DNA from: an uncultured Saprospiraceae bacterium
GTDB lineage: Bacteria > Bacteroidota > Bacteroidia > Chitinophagales > Saprospiraceae
Reading direction: 5' to 3'
Assembly: GCA_937926205.1 (NCBI GenBank)
Contig: CALEYL010000059.1
Span: 124,001 to 188,000 of the forward strand
Length of the DNA stretch: 64,000 nucleotides
Position numbers and translations under genes: made by a program. Below the pieces are notes generated by a model. It was not told the DNA's origin and made no database searches. It saw nothing but the letters and a program-made list of their open reading frames with translations. The first letter of the stretch is position 1, and the number at the start of each line of letters is the position of its first letter. Positions 7,562-19,500 of the stretch are shown piece by piece.

Positions 7562-10500
7562 CTAAACTTTCCTTGTACGTCTTTCGATTTTTTTAATGCC
7601 GCGCATAGTTACAGCCTCAGAAAGATCTGTATGTGCAGATAAAAGCTCTGTTTGATAAGAATTGGGACTACGGTCGAAATGATCGGTGAAATACTGCAGA
7701 CACTCCTGAAAACCCTGGAAAAGCCTGTTGCTGCTTTCAACACTAAACAGGTCATTGCTGGATTCAAATACCACATCAAGGGAATCCGTGGTTTTGAAAA
7801 AATCAAATTTCAGGTCGTAGCGGCTCAAAACGACATGGTCTTCGATGGGCACCATGCGAACCTCAGGGCTCAGACGGTCAAAGCCTCTTTCGCTGACGGC
7901 GGCATTGTGGTAAACCATCCAGACATCGAATAGCGGGTTTCTGCCTTCTTCGCGGGATTCCAGCAGGTCGTTTACGAGTTCATCAAAAGGATAAAGTTGG
8001 TGCTCCTGTGCCTGTAAGCTTTGCTGTTTCACAGCCTGGAGCAGATCGGAAAAGCTAGCTTCAGGGTTAACTGTTACTCCAAGAACGAGGGTGTTGATAT
8101 ACAGCCCTATCTGATTTTCTGTGTCTGGATGTATTCTTCCGGAGACCGGCGTACCAATGACAATGTCTTCCTGTTCTGTTATTTTGTGCAGAAAAAAACA
8201 CACGGCCGCAGTAAAGAATACATTGAATGTTGCGTTTTCCCGGTCAATAATGCGGGTAATCGCCTCCAGGTCAGGTGCGGAGATGCTGAATTTATGCTCC
8301 CTACCCTCTGAACTTCGGTTGGCCGGCCGGGGAAAATCGTGCGGCAAATTCATCTGAGGAACACCTTCGCTGAACTGCCCCAGCCAATAAGTTCTGAGTT
8401 TTTTCAACTCAGATTCCAGCGTCTTTTCCTGCCATGAAACATAGTCTTTATATTGTATGGGAAGCGGTTTCAATGAAGCCGGCTTTCCTTCCCGGATGGC
8501 CTGGTAGTAGTGTTTTAATTCACCGACCAATACTTCCAGCGACCATTCATCACAGATGATATGGTGGATATTTACAATCAACACATGCTTTTCATCTGCA
8601 ACTTTGATGACGCGGAGGTGCAACAATGGCGCCGATGAAAGGTCAAAAGGAAAAAGCCCGTTGCGCTGCACCCTGTGCAAAGCTTCTTTTTCAGGGGTGG
8701 TGTGCATGCTTACATCCTCATAATCAAAAGCTGAAGCAAGGTTACCGATCCCATGAATCAATTGTTTGACGTCGCCGTCTATTTCAAGAAAAGAAGTACG
8801 GAGGCTTTCATGGCGTTCGACGAGCCTGTCAAGGGCTTGCTGTAAATCGTCAACAACAAGAGGCCCCTCCAGCCATAAAGATGCGTAAAGATTATATCTG
8901 GCTTTATCAGTACTCATTTCCTGCATCAGGAAAAATCTCCGTTGTCCGCGGGAAGCAGGATAAAAAGGTTGCAAATCCTGCGCCGGAATCGAAGCGTATT
9001 CAAAGTGATTTTCTCCGGCATAATCGCACAAGGCCCGGATGTTCGGGAAATCGAAAATGTTTCTGACTTCTATTTTAAGGTTGAGTTCTTTCTTTATCAG
9101 CGCGCTAAGCTTTACCGCCAGATAGGAATCCCCGCCGATTCTGAAGAAATTGTCGGTGACGCCGATTTGAAATGCTTCATTTTCAGTCTTGTCAGCAGTT
9201 AGCAGGTTGCTAATGTCTTCCAAACGTGGCTTTAATACTTTTTCCCAAACCCGGAGCATCTGAACCTCGAGCTCACTGGCGGGTAAAGCCAGGACATTGG
9301 TTTTCTTTCCATCGCCATTGACGGATTTGCCGTTGGATGCAGCGGGTCCCGGTTGCCGTGACGCTGGGAGGTCTTCAGATGAAATGGCGGATGAACTGGC
9401 ATTCATCAAAGCTTTACGGTCAATTTTTCCATTGCTGTTTATCGGAAACTGATCCATAAAGACAAAAGCGGCGGGAACCATATACGATGGCAGTTTTCCG
9501 CCCAGGTATTGTTTAAGTTCAGCAGATTTTACGCCCTGTTTCGGGATGACATAAGCTGCCAAAAAAGGAGCAGCCCCTTCTTTCAGGATCACAACAGCTT
9601 CTTTGACCTGCTCATGCTGACTCAAAACGGTTTCAATTTCACCCAGCTCAATCCGGAAACCCCTCAATTTGATCTGGTGATCTTTTCTGCCCAGGTACGC
9701 TAAATTTCCGTCAGGGAGCATTTTCCCAATATCGCCGGTCAGGTATAGTTTTTCTCCTTTTCGATAGGGATGATCGATAAATGCTTTATCGGTCAGCGTC
9801 TGGTTTTGATAGTACCCACTTGCCAGGCCCATACCCCCGATGGCAATTTCTCCCGGTATGCCAACCGGGCACAACTGGTGGTAATCATCCAGAACCAAAA
9901 GGGAGGTATTGTAAATGGGGCGGCCAATGGGGACAATTTCGTCTGAGGCGCTGGTTTCGTAGAAACTCACATAAATGGTCGCTTCGGTTGGCCCGTAAAG
10001 GTTATGTAACGGAATGGAAAACTGTTGATAATGGGTCTTTACCGTTTGAGGTTTCAAGGCCTCACCTGCAGCAATGATGCGCTTAAGGGGTAGATCCGGT
10101 TTGCCTTTGAGCCTGGATAGGTAGTCTTGATAAACCACCAAAGCAGAAGGCACAAAACTCATGGAGGTAATTTCCTGCTCCCGGATATAATGGTGGAGCG
10201 CTTCCATGTCGTAATACAGTTCTTTGGGACAGCACACCAGGCGGGCGCCATAACACAGGGTCATGAAAAACTCCCAAACCGACACGTCGAAGGTAAAGCT
10301 GGTCTTCTGAAGAACGATGTCATTTGTGTCAAAATTCAACGCCTCCCACATCCATTGGATGGTGTTGTGAACGCTTTTGTGCCGGATCATGACGCCTTTT
10401 GGCGTTCCGGTAGAACCTGAAGTATAGATGATGTATGCCAGATCTTCTCCGGATATTTTTACATCGGGTTTTTGATTACTGTAATGACCGGGGATGCTCC

Positions 10501-13500
10501 AGTCCTGAATTCCGGGGATGAATACGCAGGGAAAACCAGAGAGGCTTTCATAAGCAGTATCGTCCGTCAGAATAAAGCAAGGCGTACAGGCTTCATAAAT
10601 ACTGCTAATTCTGTCGGCAGGGTAGGCGGGGTCAACGGGAACATATACGGCGCCGGCTTTCAGGATGGCATAGAGCCCTAAAACCATTTGATGGCCGGGA
10701 GCAGCCATAATGACAATACGATCACCTGCCATGACCCCTTTTTCTTCGATTAAATATCGGGCAAACTGATTGGTTAACCGGTCAAATTGTTTGTAGGTCA
10801 ACTGAACTGTGCCGTCCACAAGCGCCAAATGCCCGGGGTTTTCGAGCGCCGTTTTTTCAAAAAGCGCCGGAATACTCAACCCTTCGGGAACGTCCTTGAT
10901 TGCCCCGTGGAATTCATCAAGCAAAAGCGTGGTTTCTGATGCAGACAGGTAGTAGTGCTTTCGGATAGGAGCCTCATTGTCAGCCAGACAGCAGCCCAGC
11001 AGGCGCTCGAAATGTTCAAGTACAGCCTGGATTTTTCGCTGTGTGAAAAGTTTGGTATCGTACTCGATTTCCAGTTCAATTCCGCCTTCATTTTCATTAA
11101 AATTAAAGGCCAGGTCGTATTTACTGCTTGAAATTCCGGTTGAAAACGGTTTCAAATCCAACTCTCCGAGCTTAAAATTGGATTCCCGCTTATCATTGAT
11201 GGAAACGTAAACGTCAAATAAAGGCGCAAAACTCAGGTCTCTTTCAATCTCGAGGTCATCTGCAAGCATGTCGAAGGGGTACGCCTCGTGGCTCAATGCG
11301 TCCAGTAAGGTTGTTCTGGTTGCGTGGAGCAATTCCCGGAAACCCTGATTGGCGTCGACTTCGATGCCCAATGCAAGCAGGTTGATGTAAAAACCGATTT
11401 GATTTTCAAGGACTTGTTCGTTTCTGCCCAAAACGGACGTTCCCAGCACCATTTTCCGGCTGTTTGTATAGCGATGGAGGAGTGCACAAACCCCCGAAAT
11501 CAGAACCATGAAAGGGGTTAGCTGTTTCGATTTCACCTGGGAATAAATGCCGGCGACAACATCAGGCGCCAATTGCCGGATTTCCCGGGCTCCATGATAG
11601 GATTTACTCGTCGGCCTTGCCGGGGCATCAATGGGGAGATTGAGCCGGGGTGGCAGTTCCCGGAAATGATTGAGCCAATACTCCCTGTGGATGTTGAGGG
11701 CGCCGGACCGGTATTGGTCCAGTTGCTTTTGGGCAAAATCTTTGTATTGCAAACTCAGGCCGGGTAAGCCTATCTCTTCCCCCTTCGCATGTGCCTGATA
11801 GAACTGGTTCAATTCCCGCTTGATGATTTCTAATGACCAGCCATCTGCTATAATGTGGTGCAGGTTAATGTAAATTACATATTTTGATCCCGGCGTTTCA
11901 ATCAGGCCGACTTTAAATAACGGCCCCTGCTCTACATCAAACTGCCTGAGTTCTTCTTTTTGTAATATTTTAAGTATTTGAGATTCAATAAATTCACCAT
12001 GGATTTTATGATGAGTAAACGCTGTTTTTCCGGAGTCGAAGGGGTGAATTTGCTGAACCAGTTCGTCGTCCTGAAGCGTAAATGTTGTTCTCAGAATTTC
12101 ATGCCGTTGTACCAGCGTTTCGACCGCATATTTGAAAGCAGCCTTGTCCAGGACTCCTTCAACTGAAAAAGCGCCGAACAGGTTGTAAACCGGATGTGCC
12201 CCTTCAATCTGAATAAGCGTCCACAGCCGCTTTTGAGTCAGGGAAACCGGGTAATACTGGCCTGGAACAGATGGCGTTGTACTTTCATTAGAAGGTGTGC
12301 TTTTGCGCTGATCCAGCCAGGCGGCCATTGTTCTGATGGTTGGGTATTCAATGAACTCTTTCAGTGACACCTGTACTCCGAAAACATCTTTGATCCGAAA
12401 ACCCACCTGCATGCCTTTCAGCGATTGCCCGCCAATTTCGAAGTAATTGTCATCCAGCGCGATGTGCTCTGTTTCCAAAACCTCCTGCCAGATGCGCTGT
12501 AGGGTTGCTTCCGTATGGTTGGCGGTAATTGTCGTTTCCTGTGTTTTTGGAAGAACTTTATCTAATTCAGAACGGAGCCTGTTTTGATCCAGTTTGAATT
12601 GAGGGGTTAAAGGAAAGGTTTCGAGCAAGACAATTTCTTTTGGGATCATGTATCCCGGAACTTTTGTACGCAGGAAGCTTTTCAGCATTTCTGCAGACAG
12701 TTTTTCCTGGCCGTTTCCCTGTTTTAGTCGCGTTGACCTTACAAAGGCTGTTACTCCCTGTTGATCGTCGTAAATAACGCTTGCCTGAGCCACGCCCGGG
12801 TGTTGACGCAAGCTTTCGCTGATTTCAAATAGGTTTACAACCTGGCCGTCTACCGTAATCAAATCGGAGCGTTTTCCTGTGTAAACCAGCCGGCCGTCTG
12901 ACAATTGTCTGGCCATGTCACCGGTCAGGAATAAGGATTCCCCGGGAATAAACGGATGTGGAATGATCTTTGTCGAAGCCTTATCCCCGTCATTAAGGTA
13001 GTTCCGAGCCACTCCCAACCCACTGACGGCCAATTCTCCCGGAATGCCGGGGACCTGGAGGTCGTTCCTGTCGTTGAGGATGTAGATCTGTTTGTTGGCT
13101 CCTGGTTTTCCAACCAGCACCTGTCCTTCCTCCAAATCCGCTTCCGTTATTTCCTGCAACGATGCCGTAAAAGCCGTTTCCGGCGAGCCGTATTTGTTGT
13201 ACAATACTTTTCCCGGCCGGCTGGCAAAATCACGCGCATCCCGAAGGGGTAGTGCCTCCCCGGATACGATAATCTTACGAATTGATGCCAAAGGCGACTC
13301 CATTACCTGGTGCAGAAAAGAAGGCGTGCAGGGGAGCACTTTTATTTGATGCTGGTCGATGTAAGCCAGTAAATAATTTTTGTCGAGGGCATTACGAACA
13401 GGCATCAGGTGCAGACAGGCCCCGGATAATAAGGTAGAAAAGCTGTTGATCAGGGCATTCCCGTCTGAAATAGAAAGCAACTGCAAACTGGTATCCTCTT

Positions 13501-16500
13501 CGTCCATTCGGGTTCGGTCGATCTGGTCCAAAACAGCATTTAAAAGCCCGGCATGGCTAATCTGAACGGCTTTCATGTTACCGCCAGAAAAATAGATGCC
13601 TGCCTGCTGCTGTGGGGAAATTGCTATTGCTGGCTTTAGATTCGATGTTTGGAGCTTATCCAACTGTTGGTCTAACCTGAACAGCAAGCTTGCGCTGGCC
13701 GGTATTTTTTCTTCAAACCTGCTGTTCAGGAGCAGACAGTGGACATCTGCGATCTCCAGCATGCGGAAAATCTCGTCTGTATGGTATGTCGGATCTATTG
13801 GAAGATAAACGCCTCCTGCTTTCAATACCGCCAGCAGGGCAACAAATTGGGCTAGGGTGTTTTCTTCCAGCACGGCTACGGGAGCTCCGGGTCGGAAAGC
13901 ATCGCACTCAAGCAGAAAATGAGCCAATTGATTGGCTTTTTTATCCAATTCGGCGAAAGCCATATTTTGCCCCTTGTACGCAAGCGCAAGGTTTTCCGGT
14001 TTTTGCAGGGTGATCTTTTCAAAGCGTTCGGGCAGCAGTTGCTCCAGGTTAATGGACACCTGTGTCTGGTTGAAGGCGAACAGCATTTTTTCCCGTTCTG
14101 CATCATCCATCAACGGAATCTCATCAATGCGGATGTCCGACTTGCCGGAAATGACTTTCAGGGTATTTTCAAACAAAGCAATAAAATGCCGGATGTCGGT
14201 TTCTTTAAAAAGCGTTCGGTTGTAATCACATTCTACCTGAATTTCCGAACCCAAAACCGATAAATCGAAGAGAAAATCAAATTGGGTATATCCGATGGAT
14301 GAAAACGCGAGGTCAACGCTGATCCCTTCAAATTCAGGCAACTGAACCTGGGTATCAAGGTTGAAAACCGTTCTGAGATGATGATCTCCCTTTAGTCTGA
14401 GTTCGTCTTTTACAAAAGAAAAAGAGCAGTCCTGGTGGTCGTAGGCTTCGGCCATGACGGTTTTGACGGTGTCAAGGTATTCGCGGAATGTATGACCGGA
14501 GTTTATCGGATGCGCAATGGCAATGGTGTCGGCACAGGAACCGGTCATGAATTGATCGGTCTCAAAGGAGCGGCCTGCTGCAGGCACGCCGACCAGGATT
14601 TCTCTGTTTCCGGTAAGCCGATGCAACAAAACTGAAAACGCAGCATACAAAGTCATAAACAACGTACTGCCATGTTCATGGCTTGTATTTCGAAGTGCAA
14701 TTAGCAAATTTTTGGGCAGCCTTTGCCGGATTCGGTTTCCCGAATAGTCCAGATTTCTGCTTTTGTTGGCTATAAAAGGCATCTTGGAGGGAGAAGCTCC
14801 GTCCAGTTTGCTGATCCAGTATTGTTTTTGTCGTTCAACTTTTTCGAGATGGTCTGCGGCATTTACCCTTTGAAGATAGGCGCTGAAAGGGTATGGCTGC
14901 GGAAGCGCTTTATTAAGCTCGGGATGGAGTAATGCGGAGTAAATTGATCCAAGATCTTTAGCAATGACCCCCATAGACCAGCCGTCTGCAACGAGGTGGT
15001 GCGCTGTGAGAGAAAGGAATGCAGTGTTTTCTGAAAATTTGAGCAACCTGACCCTGAAAAGCGGCCCCTGGTGTAAATCAAAAGGCGTATTGGCCTCCTG
15101 ATCCATCATTGCCTGGAGCATTTTGCCTTGTTCCGTTGCATCCCCCCGGCAGATTTCAAAAGAAAAAGGCGCGTGTATAGTTGGTAAAATTTCCTGACGA
15201 GCGCCATCCCGGCTATAAATAATCCTCAGCGATTCGTGCCTTTCCACGAGCTTCTCTACTGCCTTTTTCATCAATTCAGGGGCTACATTTCCATTACAAT
15301 GCAGGGTCATCCTAAGGTTGCAGGCCAGAGAGGCGCCTTCATTGATGGTTGAAAGCAGATAAAGTTGTTTTTGAATGGCAGTAAGCGGCCATTTTTTTGA
15401 TTCAGGTTCCTTTGCAAGGAGGGTATGATTCGCTTCGGGGAAAAAACCGCCTTCGAGCATTTCATAAACGGTTTCTTTTACCCGCTCAATGATGGTTACC
15501 GCATCTGCTTCGGTATGGGCGGTTGAAAGAAAGCAAATTCTGCGTTCCCAGGTAAAAATACCTTTCAGCATCAGCGCATAAAAAAAGAGGTCCATTTCGA
15601 TGGGGCGGAACAGCATGTTGTATGCTCCCCCTGAAACAAACCGGAATAAAGAAGCGTACCGCACAATCTGAATCGGAACGCCAAGCTTTCCAAAAAATGC
15701 ATTTAATTCTTCCTGTATCCGTGCAGCCAGCGCATTGACGCTTTCGTGGAGTGCAGGCCCTTCTGCAAGCAGTTTGTCCGCGGCGGCTTTTGCGGCGGCC
15801 AGGGCAAGGGGGTGTTTACAGAAAGTACCGCCGAAAAAAGTCTTTACCGTGCGGGGATAGCTGTCGTCATCATGTTGCCAGGGGCCGCCGTCAATGGCAT
15901 CCATGTATCGGGCATTGCCTGCAATGATGCCGATCGGCATGCCTCCTCCGATGATTTTTCCGTAAGTTGTCAGGTCGGCCTGAATGCCGGTCACAGCGCG
16001 GATGCCGCCAGCGTGTACCCGGAACCCTGTGATGATTTCATCAAAAATAAGCGCAACATTATGGTCGGCCGTAACTTTTCTGAGGTCATTTAAAAAAACA
16101 GGGTCAAATGCCTCCGGCTTTCGACTTTGTACCGGTTCTATGAGCACAGCAGCGAGGTCAGGCGCCAATTGGCGAATTTTTTCGATGGCATCTTTCTGTC
16201 CATAATGGAGCAGAATGACATCCTGAATCATGCTTTGCGGAATACCGGTACTGGATGGGATGGTACCCTCAGAGTCCGGATCTGTTTGTGCCAGATTCCC
16301 ATCAAAAGTCCCGTGGTAATAGCCATTAAAAATGACGATTTTATTCTTGCGGCTAACCGTTCTGGCTATTCTGATGGCGACCATGACAGCTTCGGTACCG
16401 CTGTTTACAAAAGTCAGCCGTTCCTGTCCCGTCAATTGGCATATCTTTTCTGCTACTTCAGCAGCGAGCCGGCTTTGAGTGGCGATTTCGTGCCCTTTTT

Positions 16501-19500
16501 CCAATTGGTCGCTCAGGGCTTTTTTGATGAAATCGGGGTTGTTTCCAAAAAAATTGACGCCGTATGCGATGGCCAAATCGATGTATTCATTGCCGTCTAT
16601 GTCCAGAATTTTAGAGCCATATGCGTCTTCTGAAACAATCGGATACAAAAAGTTTTTGGTGGCCAGCCGGAAATCGATGGAATAAAGCCAGTCTGCATGG
16701 TGGGCTTTTGCCCTCGCGGCATGTTTTTTTGAACTGCCGGTTTTTTGTGTGTATTTGTAAAGCAGGTTGTCAAAATAAGCCTGTTGCCGGGGTGTTAATG
16801 CCTTCTCTTCGCTGAGCTTAATGTTGGTTACGCTAAGTCGTGGATCCAGTTGACGCGATGTCGGTACTGCAGCAACCTGAGGCGCATCAGCGCGGCTAAC
16901 CCTGCCATTGGCGGACAAGAGGTCAAATTGCTGTTGCAGCGTACTTTGGAGCAGGTCCAATTGTTTTTGGAACAAGGAGGTAAGTGTTGCATCCTGCTGG
17001 CCGGTATGGACAGCGACTGCCGCATTCGAAGTTACATGCTGCGCCATCGCAGAGGCTGCCGGATTCATATTTGCCGACTGGCTTGTTACGTCAGGTGTTA
17101 AGGCAGGTGCTTGTGCTTCGATGTATTTTGCCAGTGCCTCCAGGGAAGAAAGATCTCCGAAAAGTTGTCTGATGTTTAGTTCAATCTGAAACTTGTTCTT
17201 TATTTTCTTTATCAGCTCGAGCAGCATGATGGAATCTGCTCCCAAACTGGTTAAAGGAACACGATGATCGAGACGCTCTGCGGGGATTTGGAGCACTTGA
17301 GCTACCAACTGAGCAAGTTCATCCACGCTGAACGCAAGCGCCGCCGCCGAGGTGCTTACCACAGGCATCGGTACCGGAGAAAAGCTTTCTGGTTGCTTTG
17401 GTTCCGTAACCCAATAGCGTTCTTTTTCGTAGGGCTGTAAAGGTAGCGTAACCCGCCATGCCGGCAATCGTTTGCCCAATACGGATTCCCATTTTACATC
17501 AGTTTTATGAGCATGCAGCCTGCCGAGAAGCAGGAGCAAATCGCTTCGGTCGTGCCCTCTGCCTGTTAGGGTAGCAAGCACTGTTTTGATTTCGGCATTG
17601 TCGCGAAGGATACCCTGCAGCTGGCATTTCGGACCAATTTCGATGAATACAGGGTGCTCAGAGGCTGCATATCGGATGCTTTCTCTGAATTGCACCGGCT
17701 TATTGATCTGTGCTGTCCAATAGGCAATTGTTCGCATTTCCTCATCTGCCGGAAGGCCGCTAACAGTGGAGATGACCGGAATTTTGGCGATGCCGAAAGT
17801 AACCTCACTGATCCCGTTTTTAAAGTCCTGCAGTATGGCGGCCGTCATTGGGGAATGAAAGGCATGCGATACCTTGAGTGGTTTGAAGGGGATTTGATTT
17901 TCTTCGCAATATTGACAAACGCTTTGCAAGGCATCAGATTCGCCGGATACAACGATGCTGTCCATGGTATTGTAAGCAGCAATGCTGACACTGCTGCTGA
18001 GTGTGGGCATAATGGATGCCAACCGGCTTTCATTGGCAAAAACGACGATCATGCCGCCGGAAGGCATTTCCTGCATGAGTTTGGCACGCAGACATATCAT
18101 TTTCAGGGCATCTTCCAGACTCAGGATGCCTGATAAGCAGGCAGCTGCATACTCACCAATGCTATGCCCGATCAGTACATCCGGCCTCAGGCCCCAGTGG
18201 AGCAATAGCTTGCCCAAGCCGTATTCAACGCAAAAAATGGCAGGTTGTGCCCATTTTGTTTCGTGGATGATTTCTGAAGTCTCCCCGAATAAAATTTCCT
18301 GTAAATCAAATGATTGGCCCTGCAAAATACGCGCGCAATCATCCATTGCAGCCTTGAAAACCGGTTCTGAAAGGTAGAGCTCTTTTCCCATCCCGGGATA
18401 TTGGCTTCCCTGTCCGGTGAAAACCCAGGCTACTTTTTGCTGTACTGCATTTTCAGGCTGAACCCAAAATGTAAATTCTTCAGACAAGCCTTCCGGGAAA
18501 GCCCGCAAAGCTTTTTCGAGATCCGTAAAATTGCGCGCAACAATACCCAGTGTGTGTTTGGACAGCTCCCGGTCAGCAATACTGCTGTAACTCAGTGCCC
18601 TGAGGCCTGTGCTTTCAAACCGGTTCATATGCTCAAGATAGCGCCCGACCAATATACCTAATGCCGTTTTTGTTCTGGCCGAAAGAAGGACAAGTTCTTC
18701 CCGCTTATCGGAAGCTTTTTCAATCGGTATCGCCGGAGCGCTTTCCAGTATGACATGCGCATTTGTACCTCCAAATCCAAAAGAACTGACGCCTGCGTAA
18801 AGGGGCTTGTCGGTCTCGAGGCGGTTTAATGTCACCGGGATTTTTAACGGAGCGCCCTCGCCGAGCCTGATTTCAGGGTTTAGGTGTGTGAAATTTACCT
18901 GAGGCGGGATGGATTTGCGGGAAAGACATAATACCGATTTGATTACCCCTGCCACGCCGGCAGCTGCTTCAAGGTGCCCTATATTGGCTTTGACCGAACT
19001 CAGCCAGCAAGGTGTATTTTCGGAATCCCGGTTTTTAAGGACTTCCTTTAAGGCATTCACCTCAATCGGATCCCCCAGGGGTGTTCCCGTTCCGTGCGCT
19101 TCGAAAAAAGCAAGGCCGTTTTCGTTTATATGCGCTGCCTCTAAAGCAGCCTGAATCACAGCTACTTGTGAACGACCGTTGGGAGCAGTAATGCCATTGC
19201 TTTTTCCATCCTGATTGGTAGCAGCGCCACGAACATAAGCCCATACCCGGTTCTGATCAGTCGCTGCCTCTGTTTTTCGCTTTAATATGAGGACACCGCA
19301 ACCTTCTGATCTGACGTAACCATCTGCTTTGGAATCAAAAGTTTTGCAGCGACCTTCCGGTGAAAGCATACCGGCTTTGTCAAAAATGACAGAAACTACC
19401 GGGTTTAACAGCAGGTTAACGCCACCAATGATGGCCATATCTGTTTCTCCCTGCTGGAGGTCTCTCACGGCTCTGTGAATTGCGACTAAAGAAGAAGAGC

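Noticed and set aside
12604..14074. Reading the first A domain for a substrate code
   Set aside because: The A4-A5 pocket region does not align reliably with functional A domains, so any code would be invented.
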